Origin: UBA12481 sp012523435
GTDB lineage: Bacteria; Bacteroidota; Bacteroidia; Bacteroidales; UBA12481
Direction: 5' to 3'
Assembly: GCA_028686135.1 (NCBI GenBank)
Contig: JAQUCP010000004.1
Coordinates: 62,001-126,000 of the forward strand
DNA length: 64,000 nucleotides
In this document: piece after piece, positions 16,992 to 25,527 of the stretch
Position numbering within the stretch: position 1 is the stretch's first letter
Layout of the letters: every line of letters begins with the position of its first letter
The notes under the pieces: generated by a model
What the model was told of the DNA's origin: nothing
Databases searched by the model: none
The model's input: the letters and a program-made list of their open reading frames with translations, nothing else
Position numbers and translations under genes: made by a program

Positions 16992-18764
16992 TTAGTGTTC
17001 TTTAATCCAATTAACCAATCCCTTGCTTTCCAGAACCTCCATCAGTTTTTCCGGCAAGGGTTCAAACCGGAAGACTTTCCCTTCGAGATCGATGGTTCCT
17101 TTCCTTAGATTTATCTCTAGGTGATCACCGGGTTTATAGGCCTCCACAGCTTCGCGATGAACAATCAGCACCAGTCCTTGATTGATGGCTGAGCGATAAA
17201 AAATCCGATTAACAGATTTAACCAAAACGGCTTTCACACCAGCATGAGCCAACCCAACAGCAGGATGCTCCCGGGAGCTTCCACACCCGAAATTATCTCC
17301 TGCGATGATCAGATCGCCTGACTTCACTCGTGACGAAAAGGCCGGGTCGAACCCTTTAAAGAGATGGGGCACTATTGCCGGTGCATCTGAGCTCAACACG
17401 CTGTAAGTCAAGTTTCCAGCAAACATCTGGTCGGTGTTCAGATTATCCTGATCGGCATAATTCCAAACGCCATTAAAGTAGCGATCTTCGCCTTCCGGAA
17501 TTTCGGGTGTTTTACCCATCGGCCGACCTGTTTCAAACGATGCAACACCCGAGATTCCGGAGGGATCGGTAATCTCGCCATGGATTGCCGTGATTGCCAC
17601 CGTTGCCGGTGAAGCCAGATAAATTTCTGCTTTAGGGTTACCCATTCGGCCTTTGAAATTCCGATTGGCTGTCGAGATCACGGTAAAACCATCAGCCGGT
17701 ATTCCCTGGCCTGTCCCCAGGCATGGGCCACAAGAGGAACTCAGTATCGTCGCACCAGACTCCAGAAAGGTGGTCACAAGACCTTCGCGGATTGCCTGAA
17801 GGTAGATTTTTTTTGAAGCAGGAACTACAAGCAATTGAAAACCAGGATAAACCCGCCTCCCTTCCAGGATTTTGGCAGCAACCCTCAAGTCTTCTATTCG
17901 GCCATTGGTGCATGTTCCGATTAACCCCTCCTGTATCTTTGTTCCTGCAACTTCTGCAACGGTTTTAACATGATCGACTAAATGCGGAGCCGCCACCAAG
18001 GGCACCACCTCATCCAGGTTCACCTGGATTTCACGAACATAGCCAGCATCCGGGTCGGCCCAGAGACCATCCATAGGCGTTCCAAGAAACTCCTGTAAGA
18101 CTTGATCAGCCTCAAAAACAGCATTTTTAGCGCCCATTTCAGAAGCCAGATTTGTCAACGTCATACGCTCTGATATGCCCAAGGAACTAACACCGGGTCC
18201 GTGAAACTCCAATGAGAGGTAATTACCTCCATCAGAACCAATTAGACCTATCAACAGCAGGGAAAGATCTTTTGCGTAAACCCCGGGTCGTAATTTTCCT
18301 GTGAGGGTAATCCTGACAGAATCCGGAACCAGAAACCAGGTCTCCCCCTTTTTCCAGATACCAGCAGATTCGGTACGATCGATCCCGGCCGCAAACGCGT
18401 TAAAAGCTCCGGCTGTACAGGTGTGAGAATCGCTTCCGACGATGATCATCCCGGGCTTGGCATATTCGGCCATGATCTGATGACAAATGCCTTCACCGGC
18501 ATCATGAAATTTCTTGATTCCCTGATCTTTAACGATCTCACGGATATTTTGATATTGCGTGGCCAGTTTCGCATCAGTGGGAGGCGCATTATGGTCAAGC
18601 ACAACCAATGCCTGATCAGGATCATGCAGATTCACGCCTCCCATTTTCTTGAAGGTATTGAAGATGCTGGACGTGTTATCATGAGTCAGTATGAGATCCG
18701 GTTTCCGGAAAACGATCGCTCCTGCAGGAGCACCAAGTACCTTTTCAGCAAATGTCGAACCCAT
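16992..18764 (-). CDS. Aconitase-superfamily dehydratase, large and small subunits fused (paralogue 1)
   Basis: The 590-residue enzyme joins a LeuC-like large domain (about 1-410) and a LeuD-like swivel domain (about 430-590). Iron-sulphur ligands are Cys285 (TCTNG), Cys345 and Cys348 (SCGPC). SDSHTCTAGA at 111-120 and NFGCGSSREHP in the swivel domain are substrate-binding signatures. Members isomerise or hydrate 2- or 3-hydroxyacids such as citrate, isopropylmalate, homocitrate or dimethylmalate. The order of domains, large then small, is the reverse of nothing known in the window and matches single-chain aconitases, but total length is well below that of AcnA (about 890). I cannot assign the substrate. 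It follows a 610-residue paralogue by 24 bases. No leuA, leuB or citrate synthase is nearby. Confidence 0.8.
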   Translation of the reverse strand: MGSTFAEKVLGAPAGAIVFRKPDLILTHDNTSSIFNTFKKMGGVNLHDPDQALVVLDHNAPPTDAKLATQYQNIREIVKDQGIKKFHDAGEGICHQIMAEYAKPGMIIVGSDSHTCTAGAFNAFAAGIDRTESAGIWKKGETWFLVPDSVRITLTGKLRPGVYAKDLSLLLIGLIGSDGGNYLSLEFHGPGVSSLGISERMTLTNLASEMGAKNAVFEADQVLQEFLGTPMDGLWADPDAGYVREIQVNLDEVVPLVAAPHLVDHVKTVAEVAGTKIQEGLIGTCTNGRIEDLRVAAKILEGRRVYPGFQLLVVPASKKIYLQAIREGLVTTFLESGATILSSSCGPCLGTGQGIPADGFTVISTANRNFKGRMGNPKAEIYLASPATVAITAIHGEITDPSGISGVASFETGRPMGKTPEIPEGEDRYFNGVWNYADQDNLNTDQMFAGNLTYSVLSSDAPAIVPHLFKGFDPAFSSRVKSGDLIIAGDNFGCGSSREHPAVGLAHAGVKAVLVKSVNRIFYRSAINQGLVLIVHREAVEAYKPGDHLEINLRKGTIDLEGKVFRFEPLPEKLMEVLESKGLVNWIKEH

Positions 18765-18788
18765 ATTCCAGGATAGTTTAATTTACAA

Positions 18789-20621
18789 TTACTTAAAAAG
18801 TCCACCACGCAGGTAGATATCCATTTGGACCTGACTGAATGGATGAATCATGGTGTCTTTTTCTTTTGTCTGATTGCTAATTTTTCCAGTTTGGAAATTT
18901 ACCATAACCTGATCACCCTCTTCCAGATCGAGCTTTTCGATCTTGTCGTAGGTCAGGATTGGGAACCCAGCGTTGATCGCGTTACGCTCATAGATGGCGC
19001 CAAAGCTTTCGGCAATGATACAGCTGATCCCTAGCGAGATAAAACAGTCAACAGCCTGTTGCCGGGAAGAGCCACTTCCAAAGTTTTTGCGAGCGACAAC
19101 AACATCTCCGGGTTGGGCTTTTTGGGAAAAATCACGATATCCTTCCAGGTTATCTAAGGCATACTGCCCCATTTCTCGGATATCAGTAATCGCTAAGTAT
19201 CGGTTATGGAAAATCATATCCGTATCGATATTATCCTCCCGGATGTACCAAACTCTTCCGCTAACCTCAACCGGAAAGGCTCTTTCCTGTTTGGTTTTGG
19301 GCGATTGATCAGCTTTTCCCGATCCATTTTCCGGTTCCTCATTTTTAGGTGGATGGCTGAAGATTGCCGGGGAATCCGGGATCTGGTCCGGCGTGGTAAC
19401 ATAACCAGCCACAGCGGATGCTGCAACCACGGCAGGCGATGCCAGATACACCTCTCCTTTCCCCTGCTTACCTGGGAAATTTCGATTTCCGGTACTGATA
19501 GTTACTTCGCCAGGGCCGTTCTGCCCCACCTGACCGGCAGCACATCCAGCACATCCGGCGTTGGATACCAGAGCACCGGCAGCTTTAAACACATCGATCA
19601 ATCCGTCGTTTAGGCACTTCTGCCAGATCTCATCGGTAGAAGGAACAATCTTCAGCACCACACCCGGAGCCACTTTCCTATTGTATAAAACGGCTGCGGC
19701 TGCGGCCAAATCATCATATCTCCCGTTTGTGCAGCTACCGATAAAGGCAGAATCGATTTTCCGACCATTTATTTCAGACACCGCAATGGTATCATGGGGA
19801 GCACCAGGAAGCGATACTCTTGGGACAAACTCCTCCATGGCAATGACAAACTCTTTGTCATACCTTGCATCCTCATCAGCCTGAACCAGCTCGATCTCCC
19901 GGCCAGCTTTCTCAGAGGAGTATCCCAGAATGGCCTGATTGGGTGTAAAGAGAAGCGTGATGGCTCCCATTTCAGTTCCCATAGAGGCAATGGTAATTCG
20001 CTCATCAAGTGTCAGATTATCAACCTCTTCTCCATATAACTCCACACTATATCCCAAGAGCTCATTAGCGCCAAAGCGATGAAGGAGGTTCAGGACGATA
20101 TCCTTAGCACTCACACCGTCTGGTCTTTTACCAGTCAGAGTAATTTTTGCCGACGGGGGTACTTTAAACCAAACCTTTCCGTGCGCCCAGGCAGCAGCAA
20201 TATCCTGATCTCCCATTCCCTGTCCAAAGGCCCCAACAGCTCCTAATATATTGGCATGGGAATCAGTTGTAACAGCAGTAGATCCACTATAGGCTAAGCC
20301 TTGATGAATCATGATATGGGTTCCAATTCCTTGATCAATATCATACACCTGGATTCCATGATCTCTTGCAAACTGTCTGCAAATGTGTTGATTAACAGCA
20401 TACTTTTGATCACTTCCCGTTGGATTACAGTCGAACGTAAAAAAGGTTCGGGAAACATCCTCTATGCCAAGATGGTAATCCCGGATGTTCTTAACCACAT
20501 TAGCCCCTCCGAAATCGCGTGCAGCCCTAACATCCATGAACACATCCATAATTTCACCTGGCACAACCTCGGAGGCACCAGCATGGTTGGCAATAATCTT
20601 CTCGATCAAGGTTAGTCCCAT
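18789..20621 (-). CDS. Aconitase-superfamily dehydratase, large and small subunits fused (paralogue 2)
   Basis: The 610-residue product has the same two-domain layout as its downstream neighbour: a large domain (about 1-420), a charged linker (about 425-455), then a swivel domain. Iron-sulphur ligands are Cys297 (SCTNG), Cys357 and Cys360 (GCAGC). The equivalent of SDSHT is TDSHAN (119-124), and the swivel motif reads NFGSGSSRQQA, both different from paralogue 1. NIDTDMIFHNRYLAITD at the start of the swivel domain is the loop that usually decides substrate. The divergence suggests two different substrates, or a heteromer, rather than a recent duplication. The gene follows the RsmI-like methyltransferase by 24 bases. 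A role in aconitase, isopropylmalate or a related reaction is possible; the family call is firm but the substrate is not. Confidence 0.8.
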   Translation of the reverse strand: MGLTLIEKIIANHAGASEVVPGEIMDVFMDVRAARDFGGANVVKNIRDYHLGIEDVSRTFFTFDCNPTGSDQKYAVNQHICRQFARDHGIQVYDIDQGIGTHIMIHQGLAYSGSTAVTTDSHANILGAVGAFGQGMGDQDIAAAWAHGKVWFKVPPSAKITLTGKRPDGVSAKDIVLNLLHRFGANELLGYSVELYGEEVDNLTLDERITIASMGTEMGAITLLFTPNQAILGYSSEKAGREIELVQADEDARYDKEFVIAMEEFVPRVSLPGAPHDTIAVSEINGRKIDSAFIGSCTNGRYDDLAAAAAVLYNRKVAPGVVLKIVPSTDEIWQKCLNDGLIDVFKAAGALVSNAGCAGCAAGQVGQNGPGEVTISTGNRNFPGKQGKGEVYLASPAVVAASAVAGYVTTPDQIPDSPAIFSHPPKNEEPENGSGKADQSPKTKQERAFPVEVSGRVWYIREDNIDTDMIFHNRYLAITDIREMGQYALDNLEGYRDFSQKAQPGDVVVARKNFGSGSSRQQAVDCFISLGISCIIAESFGAIYERNAINAGFPILTYDKIEKLDLEEGDQVMVNFQTGKISNQTKEKDTMIHPFSQVQMDIYLRGGLFK

Positions 20622-20645
20622 AATAAGTTATTGATTTTCTGGTGA

Positions 20646-21356
20646 TTAGTTAATTTTTAAGAATAAAAAAACAGTCGGGATTTTGTGCAGATCGGGCACA
20701 TTGTTGTGCCACTGCCAAACAGGTGCTGTTCGGATATACTCCTTATCCGAATTGAGCCCCGCTGATACTGACAGCAGGGTGTCGGGCGACAGGTGGGCTA
20801 TCAGATCGGTCATAAGCTGCCGATTTCGGTAAGGAGCCTCAATGAATAGTTGAGTCTCTCCCAATTGTTTGGATCGCTGTTCAAGATCTTTTATTCTTCG
20901 TATTCGATCCGGTGCTTTAATCGGCAAATAGCCATGGAAAGAAAAGCGCTGACCATTCAGACCGGAAGCCATCAGTGCCAGGAGGATGGAGCTTGGACCG
21001 GTCAGAGGCTTAACCTGGATACCCTGTTCATGCGCTAAGCGAACCACTTCGGAGCCCGGATCGGCAACGCCGGGACATCCGGCCTCTGAGAGCACACCTC
21101 CGTGAGAACCGGCTTTGATAGGTTGAAGCAAATTCATCACCTGATCTGGCTGGGTATGTTCATTCAAAAAACCAAACTCAATTTCACTTAGAAGTTCTTT
21201 CATCCCCAGGCGAACCAAAAAGCGCCTGGCTGCTCTCTCTTCTTCAATGATAAAATATCGCAGCTCTAATATTCGAGAGACTGTTTCCGCCGGAAGACTC
21301 ATGTTCGGATTACTATCCGACAGCAAATTGGGAATCAGGAAGAGTGTACCTTTCAT
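20646..21356 (-). CDS. RsmI-like SAM-dependent methyltransferase (tetrapyrrole methylase fold)
   Basis: The 236-residue protein has the fold of RsmI and cobalt-precorrin methylases. GCPGVADPGSEVVR and TGPSSILLALMASGL are the cofactor-binding loops. RsmI methylates the 2'-O of C1402 in 16S rRNA; this shorter form, which starts MKGTLFLIPN and lacks the usual longer C-terminal extension, is a distinct Bacteroidota-typical branch whose substrate is less certain. It is first in a minus-strand operon with the two aconitase-family genes and the HEAT protein. Its start is 53 bases from that of the divergent MBL gene, so both promoters share a small intergenic space. Confidence 0.8.
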   Translation of the reverse strand: MKGTLFLIPNLLSDSNPNMSLPAETVSRILELRYFIIEEERAARRFLVRLGMKELLSEIEFGFLNEHTQPDQVMNLLQPIKAGSHGGVLSEAGCPGVADPGSEVVRLAHEQGIQVKPLTGPSSILLALMASGLNGQRFSFHGYLPIKAPDRIRRIKDLEQRSKQLGETQLFIEAPYRNRQLMTDLIAHLSPDTLLSVSAGLNSDKEYIRTAPVWQWHNNVPDLHKIPTVFLFLKIN

Positions 21357-21364
21357 CCAGTAAA

Positions 21365-21396
21365 TTTAGTAAAAAGCCCCCACTTTGCTATCTTTG
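21365..21396 (+). promoter_or_regulatory. Promoter for the MBL-fold gene
   Basis: TTTA (21365-21368), a 20-base spacer and TATCTTTG (21389-21396) closely fit the Bacteroidota consensus. Initiation near 21403 leaves a leader of only about seven nt before the ATG at 21410 and rules out the longer frame from 21344. Confidence 0.6.
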
Positions 21397-21409
21397 CACA
21401 TCTTTCATC

Positions 21410-22183
21410 ATGAATATACCCGTGAAAGTCACCTTCCTTGGTACCGGAACCTCGCTCGGAGTTCCAATCATCGGTTGTGACTGTCCGGTATGCACCTCTA
21501 CCGACCCCAGAGACAACCGGCTACGAACCTCTGCCCTAATTCAATACGGCCACCTTACCCTTCTAATCGATGCCGGTCCGGATTTCAGGCAACAGATGAT
21601 TCGCAACCATATAAAAAACATTGATGCCATCCTGCTCACACACGAACATAAAGACCATGTTTCAGGATTGGATGACATTCGTGCGCTTAATTTTTTACAT
21701 CACAAGGCCATCGATATTTACGCAGAAAAACGGGTCCATGATTCGATCCGGCAAGATTTTGCCTATGTTTTCTCCATCATTCAGTACCCGGGAATACCCC
21801 AAATGAAGTTACACCTGATCGATCCTGATCCCTTTGAGATTGATGGACTACCAATAGTTCCAATCAGGGTTCTCCATTATAAACTTCCAATTTTGGGCTT
21901 TCGTTTTGGGGATTTCACCTACATCACCGATGCGAATTATATCGACCAGGAGCAAATGGAGAAAATCAAAGGAAGCAAAATTCTGGTTATTAATGCTTTA
22001 AGATGGGAACCACACCTCTCCCATTATAGTTTTCCAGAAGTTTTCAAGATCATTCAGGAGATAGGTCCCGAAAAAGCCTATTTGACACATCTATCACATC
22101 AAGCTGGCATGCATCAGGATTTGCTGAAGAAAATGCCGGATGGTATTGAAGTCGCCTATGACGGGTTGCAGATTGAATGTTAA
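21410..22183 (+). CDS. MBL-fold metallohydrolase (PhnP-like)
   Basis: The 257-residue protein opens with FLGTGTSLGVPIIGCDCPVC, the PhnP-type N-terminus whose cysteines can bind a structural zinc. The metal site is HEHKDH (HxHxDH), with further ligands in the TDANYI region and in LTHLSHQAG. PhnP is a cyclic phosphodiesterase of phosphonate breakdown, but many homologues without phn genes have other phosphodiester or lipoyl-related substrates, and none of the phn genes is present here. The start at 21410 is chosen from the promoter and the family N-terminus. The 3' end overlaps the convergent FKBP gene by four bases. Confidence 0.88.
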   Translation: MNIPVKVTFLGTGTSLGVPIIGCDCPVCTSTDPRDNRLRTSALIQYGHLTLLIDAGPDFRQQMIRNHIKNIDAILLTHEHKDHVSGLDDIRALNFLHHKAIDIYAEKRVHDSIRQDFAYVFSIIQYPGIPQMKLHLIDPDPFEIDGLPIVPIRVLHYKLPILGFRFGDFTYITDANYIDQEQMEKIKGSKILVINALRWEPHLSHYSFPEVFKIIQEIGPEKAYLTHLSHQAGMHQDLLKKMPDGIEVAYDGLQIEC

Positions 22184-23043
22184 TCGACCCGTATCAACTG
22201 AACATCAAACACCAAAGTAGAATAGGGCAAGATGACATCCTTAAAGCCCTCTTTCCCATAAGCCAGATCCGAAGGGATAATTAGTCGCGCTTCTCCGCCC
22301 TCACTCATCAGGGCAAACCCCTCATCCCATCCTTTGATCACCTGTCCCTGGCCCAGCACAAAAACCAGTGGGTTTCCCCGGTTAAGGGATGAATCGAACA
22401 CTTTCCCATCGATAGTTTTTCCTGTATAATGTGCAGAGATCCGGCTTCCGGCGACGGCTTTCTTACCGGTTCCCTTTTTCTTTTCGATAAAATATAATCC
22501 CGACTCGGTTGGAGCCACTGTTGTGTTAGTGAGTTCAAGATAATCCTCAAGAAGTTCCATCTCCATATCTCGATCGGAATGATAATAGGCCAGTCGCTCC
22601 GTTTCTAAATCATCAATATTCAGGATATTCTTTAGTTTAACATAAACCAACACCGGATCTCCCTGCTGAAATTGGGGGGGGAGATCTCGCTTTCTTGATT
22701 TTTCATAGAAATCAAAAGCATCTAGCTTAAAACATACGCTATCATCCACCTGCATAATAGCAAGGCCGGTATGAAAATCACCCTGATACACCGGGTTACT
22801 CAGCTGCAGTCGGTAGAATGCCGATTCATCAACCAGATCCCCATTTATTGTGGTCATTTTGAAAGAGATCACCATAATATCTCCCACTTCCGGGGTATCA
22901 CCCTCTGGGTTCATTTCAAAGAAGCGATACTGTAACCCGGACGGGTGTTCTTTAAAACCATCATTCCCACCCCCGCAACCGGCAAGTGTCATGAGTGCCA
23001 CCAATACAACCAAATAAGCAGTTCTCATTTTTCGTCCTTTCAT
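22180..23043 (-). CDS. FKBP-type peptidyl-prolyl isomerase lipoprotein
   Basis: The 287-residue product from ATG 23043 has a lipoprotein signal ending in LAGC (Cys23), an N-terminal domain of about 150 residues with a degenerate FKBP fold (GDIMVISFKMTTINGDLVDES), and a canonical C-terminal FKBP domain (GSRISAHYTGKTIDGKVFDSS through IIPSDLAYG and STLVFDVQLI). It would fold proline-containing proteins on the periplasmic face of a membrane. A longer ATG start at 23070 overlaps the upstream gene stop as ATGGATAG; ATG at 23028 is a shorter choice. It follows a second lipoprotein FKBP gene, so the two are probably co-expressed. Confidence 0.85.
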   Translation of the reverse strand: MKGRKMRTAYLVVLVALMTLAGCGGGNDGFKEHPSGLQYRFFEMNPEGDTPEVGDIMVISFKMTTINGDLVDESAFYRLQLSNPVYQGDFHTGLAIMQVDDSVCFKLDAFDFYEKSRKRDLPPQFQQGDPVLVYVKLKNILNIDDLETERLAYYHSDRDMEMELLEDYLELTNTTVAPTESGLYFIEKKKGTGKKAVAGSRISAHYTGKTIDGKVFDSSLNRGNPLVFVLGQGQVIKGWDEGFALMSEGGEARLIIPSDLAYGKEGFKDVILPYSTLVFDVQLIRVD

Positions 23044-23062
23044 TTGAGTCAAAATTAGCAAA

Positions 23063-23644
23063 CTATCCATTGTTTCCGGTAGATGTTACGGAGTCGATAC
23101 GGATTTCGTACCACAGGATTGCTCTTCCGGGGATTTTATCGCCATCGCCCATCAGCCCATACGCTCGATGGGGAGGCAACAGGATCAGCACGCTATCACC
23201 CTCGCTGAATCTTTTCATGACTGAATGCATACCTGATTCTGCACCAGAACCTTCAATAATGAATTGTTTCGGGCCATTCTGCTGAGAATTTCCAATCTCT
23301 TCCCCAGTTAGCAATCGCAAGGTATAGGTAAGCGATACCTCATCACCAGCGCGAATACCCCGTTTACCGGTTTTTTTATTTTCCTTATCAGAAGCGAAAT
23401 CACGTATTTGGTAGAATTCTCCTGTCTGTGTTCTGCTAAGAGTCCAACCTGCTTGAGCCGCCTTTTCATTTATGCGGTTTTCGTCCTCCCTTACCATCAT
23501 CTGATTAGCCCGAATGAGCTCCTCCCTATCGGGTATGGCCTGATCGGAATCCTGAATGCGTTTACCCCGCCCCTGACAACAGCTTAGCACCAAGGTGAGC
23601 AATAGCACTACAACGCCTATCGTAAATCGTTGTAAACTACTCAT
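23063..23644 (-). CDS. FKBP-type peptidyl-prolyl isomerase lipoprotein, GldI-like
   Basis: This 193-residue protein carries a lipoprotein-like signal (hydrophobic 8-20, then SCC with Cys22) and one FKBP domain (about 98-190, GDEVSLTYTLRLLTGEEI, MKRFSEGDSVLILLPPHRAYG). Between them is a helical segment rich in Glu, Asn and Arg. Size, lipidation and the region REDENRINEKAAQAGW resemble GldI, a lipoprotein isomerase needed for gliding in flavobacteria and associated with T9SS function. Gliding itself is not implied: non-gliding Bacteroidota keep similar genes. It sits between nrnA and the larger FKBP. Confidence 0.8.
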   Translation of the reverse strand: MSSLQRFTIGVVVLLLTLVLSCCQGRGKRIQDSDQAIPDREELIRANQMMVREDENRINEKAAQAGWTLSRTQTGEFYQIRDFASDKENKKTGKRGIRAGDEVSLTYTLRLLTGEEIGNSQQNGPKQFIIEGSGAESGMHSVMKRFSEGDSVLILLPPHRAYGLMGDGDKIPGRAILWYEIRIDSVTSTGNNG

Positions 23645-23654
23645 AATCTAGAAT

Positions 23655-24710
23655 TTAATCCTGATGATACGCTGAATAAAACTGGCAAATGGATTCGGTA
23701 AAATAACGGATTGCCTCCTCCAACGTACCGAGAAAACGACCTCCCGAAGCGTTCAAATGCCCACCACCAGCGAAATACCGGGCAGCAAATTGATTAGCGG
23801 GGAACTGGCCTTTGGATCTTAGGGACAATTTAATCTCATCCTCCTGTTCAGTAAACAGCACAGAAAAGTGGACTTCGTTCATAGACAGGGGATAGTTAAC
23901 AAATCCTTCGGTGTCTCCTTTTCGGTGATCAAATCGATTCATCTCTTCCCTGCTGAGCGCAATAAAAGCAGTTTTGCATTCCGGTATGATCACCATCTTC
24001 TCCAGAAGGCTATAGCCCAGCAGCTTCATTCTTCCTACAGAGTAGCTGTTATACACCTCATCATTAATCCGGTCTTTATCAGCACCGCAAGCCATAAGCC
24101 CGGCAACGGTCATAAAAACCTCCGGATAAGATGAGCTAACACGGAAACCTACAGTATCAGTCATGATACCAGCCAATAGGCAAGTGGCAGCATCCGCCGA
24201 GATATTTGCACCGTAGCCCATCTGCTGAATCCAGTCATAGACCAATTCAGAAGCCGATCCTTTGGCTTCGTTAACAAGCTTGAAATGACTAAACTCACTT
24301 CCTCCCGGATGATGATCGATATGAATTTTCAAACCATCAAATTCATTGATCAAAGCTTCCAATGGTCCGAGGCGATCAGTTGTGTTAAAATCAACATAAA
24401 AGATGGCTTCAGCTTCCTGAATCACCTGAGGAATCTTTTTCCCACTTTTCCGATTTAAGACCAGCACCTCTTTGTGCCCAGGGATCCATCGTATAAATCC
24501 TGGCGAATCATCGGGCACAGCAACCTGTACTTGATGACCATAAGTCTTCAGTACCAATGCCAGCCCCAAAGCCGAGCCCACCGCATCGCCATCTGGACTC
24601 TTATGACTGACAATCAGGATTTTACGATGAGTCTCGAAATAGCTCTTCAGCTCTTCCCATCCTGCCCCTGTGGTCAGATCAATACTATTCTCCTGATTAA
24701 TAGAAATCAT
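23655..24710 (-). CDS. nrnA: DHH/DHHA1 phosphoesterase, NrnA-like (nanoRNase / pAp phosphatase)
   Basis: The 351-residue protein has the DHH domain motifs SHKSPDGDAVGSALGL near the N-terminus, YVDFNTTDRLG and HIDHHPGG, and the DHHA1 C-terminal motif GGGHLNASGG. Together these bind two manganese ions and the phosphate substrate. NrnA degrades short RNA oligomers and 3'-phosphoadenosine 5'-phosphate in organisms without Orn. It is cytoplasmic. It begins the nrnA-FKBP-FKBP series on minus, with 10 bases to the next gene, and is divergent from ndk. Confidence 0.9.
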   Translation of the reverse strand: MISINQENSIDLTTGAGWEELKSYFETHRKILIVSHKSPDGDAVGSALGLALVLKTYGHQVQVAVPDDSPGFIRWIPGHKEVLVLNRKSGKKIPQVIQEAEAIFYVDFNTTDRLGPLEALINEFDGLKIHIDHHPGGSEFSHFKLVNEAKGSASELVYDWIQQMGYGANISADAATCLLAGIMTDTVGFRVSSSYPEVFMTVAGLMACGADKDRINDEVYNSYSVGRMKLLGYSLLEKMVIIPECKTAFIALSREEMNRFDHRKGDTEGFVNYPLSMNEVHFSVLFTEQEDEIKLSLRSKGQFPANQFAARYFAGGGHLNASGGRFLGTLEEAIRYFTESICQFYSAYHQD

Positions 24711-24771
24711 GACTTCAAAGATAGTATTCGATGTTGGAATTTGTTAAGTTTAGGCGATAATCAGGATCAAA

Positions 24772-25224
24772 ATGAAAGGAAACATCACTTTTACCATCAT
24801 TAAGCCTGGCGCGGTAGCGCATGAGCACATCGGCGACATATTGCAAAAGATATCCGATGCCGGCTTTTGGATTGCTGCCTTGAAATACATCAAATTAAGT
24901 CACAGTCAGGCTAGCTATTTTTATGCCATTCACAAAGGGAAGCCCTTCTATGACGAGCTAGTTGAGTTCATGACATCCGGACCTATTGTCATAGCCATTC
25001 TGGAGAAAGAGAATGCTGTTGAAGACTACCGGAAGCTGATTGGAAATACGGATCCGGCTAAAGCTAATCCTGGCACTATTCGGAAGTTATTTGCCGAATC
25101 TATTCAGCGAAATGCGGTACATGGATCGGACAGTGATCTCAACGCCAAGAAGGAAGCCAATTTCTTTTTCTCAAAATGTGAGCGGTTCGACCGGAACGGG
25201 AACTTCTTGGAGATTTCGGATTAG
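24772..25224 (+). CDS. ndk: Nucleoside diphosphate kinase
   Basis: At 150 residues this has the standard length. NITFTIIKPGAVA begins the ferredoxin-like fold and His117 in RNAVHGSDS is the phosphorylated residue. The enzyme balances nucleoside triphosphate pools by ping-pong phosphate transfer. It is a single-gene unit, divergent from nrnA and convergent with the DUF721 gene, with six bases between their stops. Confidence 0.96.
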   Translation: MKGNITFTIIKPGAVAHEHIGDILQKISDAGFWIAALKYIKLSHSQASYFYAIHKGKPFYDELVEFMTSGPIVIAILEKENAVEDYRKLIGNTDPAKANPGTIRKLFAESIQRNAVHGSDSDLNAKKEANFFFSKCERFDRNGNFLEISD

Positions 25225-25230
25225 CCTGCT

Positions 25231-25527
25231 TTACCTGATGATGATCTCATCAAGGATCTGATCACCAACACGTCGGTTCAGCTCCTGAAGAAGCCCCTCA
25301 CGGATCATGATAAGTTCATTTTTCACCACTGCCGATCGAACTTTGATAAAAAGTTTTCGATCATGAATGGCTAAATCAGTGGTTGATCGGGCAATATTTC
25401 TCCCGACAATTTCCTCCCAGTGTGAGATCAACTCTCTCTCTTTAAGCTTTTGATCTATACCACTCTCCTTGAGGATATCTTCAATGATCTCCTTTAACGC
25501 CCTCGTCTGTGTTCGTCGAATAACCAT
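25231..25527 (-). CDS. DUF721 (DciA-like) protein
   Basis: This 98-residue protein belongs to DUF721, related to the C-terminal RNA/DNA-binding KH-like domain of DciA, the replicative-helicase loader of bacteria lacking DnaC. Recognisable features are LISHWEEIVGRNIARSTTDLAI and KVRSAVVKNEL. Its start codon directly abuts the recF stop, a pairing seen throughout Bacteroidota and consistent with a role in replication or repair. Compared with full DciA it is short, with no N-terminal extension. Confidence 0.85.
   Translation of the reverse strand: MVIRRTQTRALKEIIEDILKESGIDQKLKERELISHWEEIVGRNIARSTTDLAIHDRKLFIKVRSAVVKNELIMIREGLLQELNRRVGDQILDEIIIR

Noticed and set aside
16992..20621. Calling the two aconitase-family genes leuC/leuD or acnA
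   Set aside because: Fused layout, length, divergent cluster motifs and lack of linked leucine or citrate genes leave the substrate open.
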